Origin: Herbidospora yilanensis
GTDB lineage: Bacteria > Actinomycetota > Actinomycetes > Streptosporangiales > Streptosporangiaceae
DNA length: 64,000 nt
Assembly (NCBI RefSeq): GCF_001570565.1
Contig: NZ_BBXE01000039.1
Location: forward strand, 1-64,000
Direction: 5' to 3'
In this document: one piece after another, positions 33,014 through 39,990 of the stretch
Numbering within the stretch: position 1 is the stretch's first letter
How the letters are laid out: each line of letters starts with the position of its first letter
Position numbers and translations under genes: made by a program
Notes under the pieces: generated by a model
The model's input: only the letters and a program-made list of their open reading frames with translations
The model's database searches: none
What the model was told of the DNA's origin: nothing

Positions 33014-33087
33014 ACGGTGACAGCGCAGGTTCGAATCCTGCCCCCCGCATCCCACGCGGGGGTGGCCCAACCGGTAGAGGCAGCCGT
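33014..33087 (+). tRNA. Candidate circularly permuted tRNA gene, unit 1
   Basis: A tRNA 3' half comes first: anticodon-stem strand ACGGT (33014-33018), variable GACAGC, T-arm GCAGG-TTCGAAT-CCTGC (33025-33041), acceptor strand CCCCCGC (33042-33048) and discriminator A. A linker TCCCAC follows, then the 5' half: acceptor GCGGGGG (33056-33062), TG, D-stem GCC/GGC (33065-33081) and anticodon-stem strand GCCGT (33083-33087). The acceptor strands pair 7 of 7; the anticodon strands pair 5 of 5 (one G-U). No partner for either half exists in normal order. The anticodon loop would be made by joining the halves, so identity is undecided; CAA (5' side) and GAA (3' side) are the candidates. No CCA is encoded. 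Confidence 0.62.
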
Positions 33088-33124
33088 TCAAACTCAGGCT
33101 CTCGCTCCAGACTCAGCATTGCCG

Positions 33125-33144
33125 CCGGTCGCCGGAGCGACCGG
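33125..33144 (+). repeat. Stable hairpin between the two tRNA-like units
   Basis: CCGGTCGC (33125-33132) pairs perfectly with GCGACCGG (33137-33144) around CGGA. It lies between the 5' half of unit 1 and the 3' half of unit 2 and may separate or help fold the two precursors. Confidence 0.6.
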
Positions 33145-33243
33145 TCACGGACGAAAGTCGTCAGGTTGGGGGTTCGAATCCCACCGGGTGCTCTCCCTGC
33201 GCCCGTAGCTCAACGGAAGAGCGGACGACATGACCGTGATCCG
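33145..33243 (+). tRNA. Candidate circularly permuted tRNA gene, unit 2
   Basis: The 3' half is anticodon-stem strand GTCGTC (33157-33162), variable AGGTT, T-stem GGGGG/CCCAC (4 of 5 pairs) with loop TTCGAAT, acceptor CGGGTGC (33185-33191) and T. A linker CTCCCT follows. The 5' half is acceptor GCGCCCG (33199-33205), TA, D-arm GCTC-AACGGAA-GAGC (33208-33222), G, and anticodon-stem strand GACGAC (33224-33229). Acceptor strands pair 7 of 7, including a G3-U70 wobble; anticodon strands pair 6 of 6. Outside this, CCGTGA (33234-33239) pairs with TCACGG (33145-33150), bringing the half ends together across the loops ATGA and ACGAAA. The anticodon depends on the unknown junction. Confidence 0.66.
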
Positions 33244-33281
33244 TGGCCTTCAAAGGCTCCGGCACCGCGATGTGGCGGCGT

Positions 33282-33326
33282 AACGGCCCCCGGGATTCAG
33301 GGTATTTCCTGGGGGCCACCGCCGTT
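33282..33326. terminator. Bidirectional hairpin between tRNA-like array and MerR gene
   Basis: AACGGCCCCC (33282-33291) faces GGGGGCC (33311-33317) and GCCGTT (33321-33326) around a 19-nt loop, with a 3-nt bulge. It sits where transcripts from the plus-strand array and the minus-strand MerR gene converge. Confidence 0.6.
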
Positions 33327-33334
33327 CGCGGGTG

Positions 33335-33658
33335 TCAGTCGCGCCGGCGGAGTTCCTCGTTCATGCGCAGCGCCTCGGCGAGCTGGTCTTCCAGGATGAT
33401 GATGCGGCACGCCGCCTCCACCGGGGTGCCGCCGTCGACGAGTTCGCGGGCGCGGGCGGCCAGCCGGAGCTGATAGCGGGAGAAGCGGCGGTGACCTCCC
33501 TCGCTGCGCAGCGGCTCGATCAGCTTGGCGGCGCCGAGACTGCGGAGGAAGGCCGGGGTGACACCGAGGATCTCGGCGGCCCGGCCCATGCTGTACGCGG
33601 GATAGTCCTCATCGTCGAACCGTTGTTCTGAGGCTGACGCCTGATGTGCTTGATCCAC
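33335..33658 (-). CDS. Short MerR-family regulator
   Basis: Codes for 107 residues. The MerR HTH is YSMGRAAEILGVTPAFLRSL with wing LRSEGGHRRFSRYQLRLAA (about residues 22-70), then a short dimerisation helix and no ligand domain. GTG at 33658 follows AGGAAGG by 4 nt. The upstream leader carries a strong hairpin and a possible short coding sequence, suggesting control of transcript elongation. Targets are unknown. Confidence 0.85.
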   Translation of the reverse strand: MDQAHQASASEQRFDDEDYPAYSMGRAAEILGVTPAFLRSLGAAKLIEPLRSEGGHRRFSRYQLRLAARARELVDGGTPVEAACRIIILEDQLAEALRMNEELRRRD

Positions 33659-33683
33659 TCAACCTTCCTGAAAACGCGAACAG

Positions 33684-33713
33684 GGGCCCCGGCGCGGTGA
33701 TGCGCCGGGGCCC
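33684..33713 (-). terminator. Perfect 12-bp hairpin in the MerR leader (possible attenuator)
   Basis: GGGCCCCGGCGC (33684-33695) is the exact reverse complement of GCGCCGGGGCCC (33702-33713) around a 6-nt loop. Read on the minus strand, it is followed by a tract containing GTTTTC and then by the ribosome site of the MerR gene. It is placed like an intrinsic terminator between leader and gene. Confidence 0.65.
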
Positions 33714-33750
33714 AGAGGTTTAACACCATCCACCGGCCATGTCGGCCGGT

Positions 33751-33804
33751 TCACCTATGTGCGTGGATCGCATATGCGTGACCGTAGACCACCATCCTGT
33801 TCAT
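33751..33804 (-). CDS. Possible 17-residue leader peptide upstream of MerR gene
   Basis: An ATG at 33804, with GGAG 6 nt upstream on the minus strand, opens a frame for MNRMVVYGHAYAIHAHR and a TGA. His and Tyr make up five of the last eleven residues. The stop lies 38 nt before the perfect hairpin. A TTG-initiated 21-codon frame just upstream ends on the overlapping ATGA. This layout resembles ribosome-mediated attenuation leaders; coding is not proven. Confidence 0.35.
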   Translation of the reverse strand: MNRMVVYGHAYAIHAHR

Positions 33805-34125
33805 GGAGCTCCGGTACCCGTGCGGCCGAAAGCGGCCGGCGACGGGCGATCCCTGATGGCGTTCAACACTCCTTTCCGGTTATCTCTGCTTCGGCGCCTC
33901 AACCGTCGGCGCCTGATTCGTGCAACGGCGGCGCGTCCACCGTCCCGGCCCTGTCTGACTTCGCCGGCCGCGACGGTCCGACCTTCCGCCTCCTCCGCAT
34001 CGTTACTGCTTCCACGCTCGTCCAGGCAGGTCGTCGTGATGCTCGTGCTGCCCTGCCCTCGTGGTTTCTTCTCTTACGCTGATACAAACCTTATCCCCCG
34101 CGTCGCCGAATGTCTATCGCGACGA
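33805..34125. other. Gene-poor stretch, probable promoter and leader of the MerR unit
   Basis: No convincing protein gene is seen. A 62-codon minus-strand frame (33899-34087) starts with TTG and has a basic, low-complexity product, so it is doubtful. AT-rich tracts around 34085-34125 (GATAAGG, TTGTATC on the minus strand) are plausible promoter elements for a long leader reading towards the MerR gene. Confidence 0.4.
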
Positions 34126-34611
34126 CTACAGATTTTCTTCCTTCTCCCGGTCAAGGATCAGGTGGTCCCCGAGTGCGGCGGCCAGGTCGCCGGCCGCCCG
34201 GATCTGCGCGGGTGTGAGGCCGTCGACGAACAGTTCGCGGATGGCGCGCAGGTGCGGGACGGTCGCCCGGTGGAAGGCGGCGGCGCCCTCCTCGGTGAGC
34301 ACGGCCTCCGCGCCCCGGTTGTCGCTCGTGCAGTTCTCCCGCCGGATCAGGCCGCGCCGGTCCATGCGCCCCAGGTGGTGGGACAGGCGGCTGCGCTCCC
34401 AGCCGATCGTCGCCGCCAGCTCCGAGGAGCGCAGCCGGCCGTTCTCAGCCTCGGTCAGCGCGAGCAGGACGCTGTAGTCGCCCGTCGACAAACCCGACTC
34501 GCTCTGCAGCCGGGCGGCCATCGCGGCCCGCAGCGCCTCCGTCGTCTCGATGAAATCCCGCCAGATCCGCAGTTCCTCCCGGGTGGGGAACCGGCCTCTG
34601 CGCTGCGTCAA
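34126..34611 (-). CDS. MarR-family regulator
   Basis: Codes for 161 residues. The winged HTH is LRSSELAATIGWERSRLSHHLGRMDRRGLIRRE (about residues 60-92, recognition helix WERSRLSHHL), with wing NCTSDNRGAEAVLT. It is divergent from the two LLM oxidoreductases, and a palindrome covers the shared promoter, so it is probably their repressor. Such regulators often respond to phenolic or oxidised compounds. Confidence 0.88.
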   Translation of the reverse strand: MTQRRGRFPTREELRIWRDFIETTEALRAAMAARLQSESGLSTGDYSVLLALTEAENGRLRSSELAATIGWERSRLSHHLGRMDRRGLIRRENCTSDNRGAEAVLTEEGAAAFHRATVPHLRAIRELFVDGLTPAQIRAAGDLAAALGDHLILDREKEENL

Positions 34612-34635
34612 CGTGGTCTCCTCCCCGCCGGGAAT

Positions 34636-34668
34636 ATAATTGACACGTCAATCATTTCCGAGCATATG
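34636..34668 (+). promoter_or_regulatory. MarR operator over the -35 box of the LLM operon
   Basis: ATTGAC and GTCAAT (34639-34652) form a 6-bp inverted repeat with a 2-nt centre. It contains TTGACA (34640-34645), which with CATATG 17 nt downstream makes a good sigma-70 promoter. Binding there would block the LLM operon directly. Confidence 0.7.
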
Positions 34669-34683
34669 ACGTTGAGGCACGAC

Positions 34684-35724
34684 ATGTTCGAACTAGGGCT
34701 GAACTCCTTCGGGGAGGTCGCCACGGACGGCGGACGGACCCTGTCCGACGCCGAGACCGTGCGGCTGATCGTCGAGGAGGCCCGCCTCGCCGAGGCCTCC
34801 GGGCTCGACGTGTTCAGCCTGGGCGAGCACTACCGCGAGGGCCACACCGACTCGGCCACGCCGGTCCTGCTGGCCGCCATCGCCACGGCCACCGGCCGCA
34901 TCGCGCTCGGCACCTCGGTGACCGTGCTGAGCACCAACGACCCGGTGCGGCTCCACCACGAGTTCGCCACCCTCGACGCGGTGTCCGGCGGCCGGGCCCG
35001 CATCGTGCTCGGCCGCGCCTCGGCCACCGAGTCGTTCCCGCTGTTCGGCTACGACCTGGCCGACTACGAGCGGTTGTTCGAGGAGAAGCTCGACCTGTTC
35101 CTCCGGCTCGAACACGAGGAGGAGGTGACCTGGTCGGGCACGGTCAGAACCCCGCTGCTCCGGTACGCCCCCCGCCCCCGCATGCGCCCGGGAGGCATTC
35201 CCACCTGGATCGGCGTCGGCGGCAGCCCCGCCTCGGTGCTCCGCGCCGCCCGCCACGGCCTGCCGCTCATGATGGCGGTCATCGGCGGACGGCCTCAGCG
35301 CTTCGCCGGCAACGTCGACCTCTACCTCACCGCGCTGCGGCGCGTGGGCCGCCCGGAGCTGCCGATCGGGCAACACTCCCTGGGCCTGGTCGCCGACACC
35401 GACGAGGAGGCCAGGGAGACGTGGTGGACCTACTGGCAGCCCGTCGTGGCGGCACTCGCGGCCGAACGCGGCTTCTACGCCCCCACCCGCGACCGCTTCG
35501 AAGCCGAACTCGACCACGGCGCCCTCTACGTCGGCTCCCCCGAGACCGTCGCGCAGAAGATCGCAAGAACCGCCCGCGACCTGCGGCTCAGCCGCTTCGA
35601 CCTCAAATACGACATCATGCGGCTCCCCCGCGACGCCCGCGCCCGCACGATCGAGCTGCTCGGCCGCGACGTCGCCCCCCGTGTCCGCGAACTCCTCTCC
35701 TCCTCGCAGAAAAGAAGCGCATGA
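34684..35724 (+). CDS. LLM-class flavin-dependent oxidoreductase, first copy
   Basis: Codes for 346 residues of the luciferase-like TIM barrel (bacterial luciferase superfamily, using FMN or F420). Landmarks are [44 protein letters not shown] and [20 protein letters not shown] at 34684 follows GAGG and a short 5' UTR. It shares about half its residues with the next gene, so the two are a tandem duplication. They overlap by 4 nt and share the MarR-controlled promoter. Confidence 0.9.
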   Translation: MFELGLNSFGEVATDGGRTLSDAETVRLIVEEARLAEASGLDVFSLGEHYREGHTDSATPVLLAAIATATGRIALGTSVTVLSTNDPVRLHHEFATLDAVSGGRARIVLGRASATESFPLFGYDLADYERLFEEKLDLFLRLEHEEEVTWSGTVRTPLLRYAPRPRMRPGGIPTWIGVGGSPASVLRAARHGLPLMMAVIGGRPQRFAGNVDLYLTALRRVGRPELPIGQHSLGLVADTDEEARETWWTYWQPVVAALAAERGFYAPTRDRFEAELDHGALYVGSPETVAQKIARTARDLRLSRFDLKYDIMRLPRDARARTIELLGRDVAPRVRELLSSSQKRSA

Positions 35725-36758
35725 GCGACATCACCTTCGGCCTGGACACCTTCGGCGACGTGCCGTCGGACGGCTCCGGCGCCCCCCTGTCCCACGCCGC
35801 GGCCATCCGCCAGGTCCTCGACGAGGCGGTGATCGCCGACGAGCTCGGCGTCGACGTGATCGCCCTGGGCGAGCACCACCGCCCCGAATACTCGATCTCC
35901 ACACCCGAGACCGTGCTGGCCGGCATCGCCACCCGCACCTCGCGCATCCGCCTGGCCTCCGGCGTGACCGTGCTGAGCTCCGACGACCCCGTCCGGGTGT
36001 TCCAGCGCTTCGCCACCGTCGACGCGTTGTCGAACGGCCGGGCCGAGGTGATCCTCGGACGCGGCTCCTTCACCGAGTCCTTCCCGCTGTTCGGCTACGA
36101 CCTGGCCGACTACGACAAGCTGTTCGAGGAGAAGATCGAGCTGTTCGTCAAGCTCCTCGACGAGCGGCCCGTCACCTGGAGCGGCACCGTCCGCGCCCCG
36201 CTCGACCAGGCCGACGTCTACCCCAAGACCGAGTCGGGCCGCCTGTCGACGTGGGTCGGCGTCGGCGGCTCGCCCCAGTCGGTCGTCCGCACCGCCCACT
36301 ACGACCTGCCGCTCATGCTCGCCATCATCGGCGGCGCCCCCGACCGCTTCGTGCCCTACATCGATTTGTACAAGCGGGCCGCCGAGCAGTTCGGCACCAC
36401 CGCCCACCCGGTCGGCATGCACTCGCCGGGCTTCGTCGCCGACACCGACGAGGAGGCGCGCGAGGGGTTCTGGCCGGGCTACAAGGTGATGCGCGACCGG
36501 ATCGGCGCCACCCGGGGCTGGCCGCCGATCAGCCGGTCGGAGTACGACGCCGAGATCGCCCACGGCTCCCTCTACATCGGCTCGCCCGAGACCGTCGCCC
36601 GCAAGATCGCCCGGGCCGTCGACGCGCTCGGGGTCGCCCGGTTCGACCTCATCTACAGCGTCGGCCCGCAGCCGGTCGCCGCCCGCACCAAGGCCGTGGA
36701 GCTGTTCGGCGGCAAGGTCATCCCGATGGTCCGCGACCTCCTGGGCGACCGGTCATGA
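35721..36758 (+). CDS. LLM-class flavin-dependent oxidoreductase, second copy
   Basis: Codes for 345 residues, same family and length as the upstream gene ([55 protein letters not shown]). ATGA overlaps tie it to both neighbours. The two proteins diverge most in residues that line the substrate pocket (about 60-75 and 180-200), so they could form a heterodimer like LuxAB or act on different compounds. Confidence 0.9.
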   Translation: MSDITFGLDTFGDVPSDGSGAPLSHAAAIRQVLDEAVIADELGVDVIALGEHHRPEYSISTPETVLAGIATRTSRIRLASGVTVLSSDDPVRVFQRFATVDALSNGRAEVILGRGSFTESFPLFGYDLADYDKLFEEKIELFVKLLDERPVTWSGTVRAPLDQADVYPKTESGRLSTWVGVGGSPQSVVRTAHYDLPLMLAIIGGAPDRFVPYIDLYKRAAEQFGTTAHPVGMHSPGFVADTDEEAREGFWPGYKVMRDRIGATRGWPPISRSEYDAEIAHGSLYIGSPETVARKIARAVDALGVARFDLIYSVGPQPVAARTKAVELFGGKVIPMVRDLLGDRS

Positions 36759-37444
36759 CCGAAATACAGACGATCGGCATTCTCGGCGCGGGCAAGGTCG
36801 GCACCGTCCTGGCCCGGCTGGCGCTGGCGGCCGGATACCGCGTGCTCATCGCGGGCTCGGGCGACCCCGCCAAGATCGCCCTCATCGTCGAGGTGCTCAC
36901 CCCGGGCGCGACCGTGGTCACCGCGCAGGAGGCGGCGGCCGGGGCCGACGTGGTCGTGCTGGCCCTGCCGCTCGGCAAACACCGGAACATCCCGGCACGG
37001 GCGCTCGACGGCAAGCTCGTCATCGACGCGATGAACTACTGGTGGGAGGTCGACGGCGTGCGCGACGACCTGACCGACCCGCGCACGACCACCAGCGAGA
37101 TCGTCCAGGAGTTCCTGGCGGGCGCGCGGGTGGTCAAGGCGTTCAACCACATGGGCTACCACGACCTGGAGGACGGCGCGCTGCCCGCGGGCGCGCCCGG
37201 CCGCCGGGCCATCGGCGTGGCCGGGGACGACCCCGGCGACGTGGCGGCCGTCGCCGGGATCGTCGACGCCCTCGGCTTCGACCCCGTCGTCGCCGGGCCG
37301 CTCGCCGAGGGGGTGCGGATGGAGCCGGGAACCGAGCCGTTCGGGGCCAACGTCGAGGCCGGCGAACTACGCGCGATGCTGGCCCGGTTCCCGCAGTCGG
37401 AGCGGGCCCGTCACCAGGCGGTCGCGCCCCCGTCGACCATGTAG
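36755..37444 (+). CDS. NADPH/F420-reductase-like dinucleotide-binding protein
   Basis: Codes for 229 residues. N-terminal Rossmann motif [16 protein letters not shown] (8-23), [15 protein letters not shown] and [13 protein letters not shown] match the F420H2:NADP oxidoreductase-like family (PF03807). It is coupled to the LLM genes by a 4-nt overlap, which suggests it supplies reduced cofactor to them. Its 3' end overlaps the convergent SDR gene by 34 nt. Confidence 0.85.
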   Translation: MTEIQTIGILGAGKVGTVLARLALAAGYRVLIAGSGDPAKIALIVEVLTPGATVVTAQEAAAGADVVVLALPLGKHRNIPARALDGKLVIDAMNYWWEVDGVRDDLTDPRTTTSEIVQEFLAGARVVKAFNHMGYHDLEDGALPAGAPGRRAIGVAGDDPGDVAAVAGIVDALGFDPVVAGPLAEGVRMEPGTEPFGANVEAGELRAMLARFPQSERARHQAVAPPSTM

Positions 37445-38175
37445 TTGGCGCCCGTGATGTAGGCCGCCCGGTCGGAGGCGAGGAAGACCACCAGCTCGAC
37501 GATCTCCTCCGGCCGGGCGAACCGCTTGAGCAGCGTCTTGCGCGTGATCGCCGCACGGGCCGCCCGGTCGTCGCCCAGATCCCGCTCGCTGGCCGGGGTC
37601 AGCACCGGCCCCGGGCTGACGGCCACCGCGCGGATCCCGTGGGGCGCGCCTTCGAGCGCGAGCTGACGGGTCATGCCGATGACCCCGGCGTTCGCCGCGG
37701 CGTGCGCGACCATCGGCGGCACCTCGCCGGCGATCAGGCCGGCCATGGACGCCACGTTGACGATGACGCCGCCGCCGCGCGCCACCAGGTGCGGCCAGGC
37801 GAACTTCGACACGAAGAAGGGGATGTCGAGCTCGCCCGCGATGGTGGTGTGCCAGTCGTCGACCGAGAAGCCGGGCAGCGGCCCGAAGCGCGGCAGGGCC
37901 GCGTTGTTGTAGACGACGTCGAGCCCGCCGTAGGCCGCGACGGCCTCCTCGACGACCCGTCGCGCCTGCTCCGGGTCGGTCAGGTCGATCGGCGCGACGC
38001 CGGTCATCTCCCCGCCCGCCCGGCGCACCAGCTCCGCCGTCTCGTCGTTGGCGGCGGTCTGGATGTCACACCCGACCACCTTTGCCCCCTCGCGGGCGAA
38101 GGCCAGCGCCGCGACGCGGCCCTGCCCTCCGGCGGTGCCGGTGATCAGCACGACCTTCCCGTCCAGTGATCCCAT
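37411..38175 (-). CDS. Short-chain dehydrogenase-like protein lacking the catalytic Tyr and Lys
   Basis: Codes for 254 residues of a classical SDR fold with TGTAGGQGR (13-21), NNAAL (90-94), S143 in VNVASMAG and the C-terminal [11 protein letters not shown]. The YxxxK site is replaced: aligned positions read H158 and N162 in [12 protein letters not shown], where active enzymes have YSASK. It is therefore probably inactive as a standard dehydrogenase, or uses another chemistry. It is divergent from a MarR gene with shared operator half sites. Confidence 0.88.
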   Translation of the reverse strand: MGSLDGKVVLITGTAGGQGRVAALAFAREGAKVVGCDIQTAANDETAELVRRAGGEMTGVAPIDLTDPEQARRVVEEAVAAYGGLDVVYNNAALPRFGPLPGFSVDDWHTTIAGELDIPFFVSKFAWPHLVARGGGVIVNVASMAGLIAGEVPPMVAHAAANAGVIGMTRQLALEGAPHGIRAVAVSPGPVLTPASERDLGDDRAARAAITRKTLLKRFARPEEIVELVVFLASDRAAYITGANYMVDGGATAW

Positions 38176-38194
38176 CGGAGTCCTCCCCGAGTAA

Positions 38195-38241
38195 TAGTTG
38201 CTTCGTCAAAAAAATACATTACTTCCTTCGTGAAGCAACTA
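38195..38241. promoter_or_regulatory. Paired inverted half sites between SDR and MarR genes
   Basis: TAGTTGCTTC (38195-38204) and GAAGCAACTA (38232-38241) are exact reverse complements 27 nt apart. A second, inner repeat TTACTTC...GAAGCAA (38219-38238) lies between. The AT-rich tract is the divergent promoter region; two MarR dimers could bind. Confidence 0.65.
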
Positions 38242-38251
38242 ACATGTGGGG

Positions 38252-38698
38252 ATGACCACACGACCGCTCTCCCCCGACGAGGACGCGCTGGTTCGCGCGC
38301 TGCCCCGGCTCATGTACGCCCTCCCCCGGGCGATCGACGCCGACATGGTGCGCGAGCAGCAGCTCCCGCTGATCGAGTGGACCGCCCTGATGCGCCTGTC
38401 GGAGGCCCCGCGGCGGCGGATGCGGATGGGCGAGCTCGCCACCGCGTGCGAGTTGTCGCTGAGCGGCATGACCCGCATCGCCAACGTGCTGGAGAGACAG
38501 GGCCTCATCGAACGGGTCAGGAGCGACGAGGACGCCCGGGGCTGGAACGCCGTCATCACCGACGCCGGCCTGGCCCGCCTCGAACGGGCCTGGCCGACCA
38601 ACCTGGCCAGCGTGCGGCGGCACCTGCTCGACCACCTCGACGGCATCGACGTCGCCCGCCTGGCCCGCGCTATCGAGAAGGTCGCCCTCGCCGACTGA
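38252..38698 (+). CDS. MarR-family regulator
   Basis: Codes for 148 residues from ATG 38252 (a GTG lies 6 nt earlier). The winged HTH is RMRMGELATACELSLSGMTRI (about 56-76), with LERQGLIERVRSDEDARGW as wing. It is probably the repressor of the divergent SDR gene and of itself through the repeats upstream. Confidence 0.88.
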   Translation: MTTRPLSPDEDALVRALPRLMYALPRAIDADMVREQQLPLIEWTALMRLSEAPRRRMRMGELATACELSLSGMTRIANVLERQGLIERVRSDEDARGWNAVITDAGLARLERAWPTNLASVRRHLLDHLDGIDVARLARAIEKVALAD

Positions 38699-38760
38699 GC
38701 CCGGGTGTGCCCACCGCCCCGATTTCTTCGCCATCATGAAGGACAACGGGAGGGGACAGC

Positions 38761-39357
38761 TTGACCCTGGGGGTACCGGCCGCCGGCAGGACGGCCGACA
38801 CACTGAGTTATCCGCCGGGATCGTTGGTGATCCTGACCGGCCTGCCGGGCGCCGGGAAGACCACACTGCTGCGCCGCCTCTACGCCCTCAGCGGCGAGGA
38901 GACCCGGCCCGTCGGCCGCGGCGGCCTGACCGTCATCGACAGCTACCAGTCGCGGCTCCACTGGAGGGGCCGCATCCCCTGGGCGCCCAAACCCGTGCGC
39001 ACCGCGATCACCTGGTTCACCCACATGTCGCGCATCTCCCGGGCCATGCGCACCGGCCCGGTGATCGCCCACAACCGGGGCTGCGGCGTCTTCGCCCTCC
39101 ACGTGCTGGCCTGGCTGGCCGTCCGGCGCGGCACCCGGCTCCACCTGCTGATGCTCGATACCCCGCCCGGCCTGGCGATGGCCGGGCAGCACGACCGGGG
39201 GCGGGTGGTGCCCAGGGCCGCCTTCGGCCGGCACCTCCGCAGGTGGGGGCGGCTGCTGGGCCGCGTACAGCAGGGAGACCCGGCGCCCGCCCGCACGGCC
39301 CACGTGCTGACCCGGGCCGGCGCCGACCGGCTCAAAGAGGTCAGGTTCGACCGCTGA
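38761..39357 (+). CDS. P-loop ATPase/kinase-like protein
   Basis: Codes for 198 residues. Walker A is LTGLPGAGKTTLL (residues 25-37). A Walker B-like LLMLDTPPG lies near 128-136. R-rich helices around 75-95 and 150-170 resemble a zeta-toxin- or gluconate-kinase-like small-molecule kinase, but no precise family is recognised. The TTG start follows GGGAGGGG. Its end overlaps the convergent gene by 17 nt. Confidence 0.7.
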   Translation: MTLGVPAAGRTADTLSYPPGSLVILTGLPGAGKTTLLRRLYALSGEETRPVGRGGLTVIDSYQSRLHWRGRIPWAPKPVRTAITWFTHMSRISRAMRTGPVIAHNRGCGVFALHVLAWLAVRRGTRLHLLMLDTPPGLAMAGQHDRGRVVPRAAFGRHLRRWGRLLGRVQQGDPAPARTAHVLTRAGADRLKEVRFDR

Positions 39358-39823
39358 GCCGCTCGACGGTCGCCGCCGCGATGGCCTCCACACGCCGCCC
39401 GTAGGCCTCGGCGCCGTCGAACACGAAACTGCCGTCGACGACGGGAAGCGTGCTGAACGAGGCCCGGAAGTCCGTCGCCGCCGCGCCCGGTGGCAGCGGC
39501 TCGTACTTCTCGAACGGCGTCATGTCGTAGCCCCGGCGCGAGGTGTGCCGGTTGCGCGCGACCTGGTGGGCCGCGACCCGGACCACCGCGTCGACCCCCT
39601 GGTCGAGCAGCAGTTGCAGCCAGCGGAACTGCACGTCGAGGTGTTTGGCGTGGCCCTCGGCCGGGTGTTGCAGCAGGTAGGAGCAGACGACGGGGTTGTG
39701 CCAGCGGTACATGTCCGGGTCGGCCTGCTCCTCGGCCAGGATCGCGTAGTAGTAGTCGGCGCACCGGCCCAGCGGCCCGGCGGGCGCCCCGCAGTCACAG
39801 TGATCCGTCATGACCTGGATCAT
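39341..39823 (-). CDS. Conserved hypothetical protein (DUF5946-like)
   Basis: Codes for 160 residues. The N-terminus has a CxCG cluster (HCDCGAPAG), followed by a helical body with YRWHNPVVCSYLLQHP and a C-terminal region rich in aromatic residues. I associate this layout with DUF5946 from memory. His and Cys residues suggest metal binding. There is a second ATG 12 nt inside. No neighbour clarifies its role. Confidence 0.6.
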   Translation of the reverse strand: MIQVMTDHCDCGAPAGPLGRCADYYYAILAEEQADPDMYRWHNPVVCSYLLQHPAEGHAKHLDVQFRWLQLLLDQGVDAVVRVAAHQVARNRHTSRRGYDMTPFEKYEPLPPGAAATDFRASFSTLPVVDGSFVFDGAEAYGRRVEAIAAATVERLSGRT

Positions 39824-39990
39824 AGGTGGGTCGACGAGCGCGACGTGCTCTACCGCCGGGTGGCGGCCGACCTCCGCGAGGCCGTCGCGGGCGGGGCGGG
39901 ACGCTGCTGCGGACCGGTGGTTGTACAGCCGGCTTTGCGGTGCGAGATGTCCGAAAGGTGAAATTCGGTTGAGCGGGACGGGCCCGGTTC

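Noticed and set aside
32963-33049. A conventional tRNA starting at GCGGGGT just before the first T-arm
   Set aside because: The GCGGGG is the right arm of the GCGA-loop hairpin, the seventh acceptor pair fails, the D-loop lacks the GG pair, and no anticodon stem forms.
33056-33192. Reading 33056-33192 as one conventional tRNA with a long variable or intron region
   Set aside because: It has a D-arm and a T-arm in normal order, but the acceptor strands GCGGGGG and CGGGTGC do not pair (three G-G clashes), whereas both pair fully with the neighbouring halves in permuted order.
33899-34087. A 62-codon minus-strand gene upstream of the MerR leader
   Set aside because: It has a TTG start without a ribosome site, and a basic low-complexity product with no recognisable fold.
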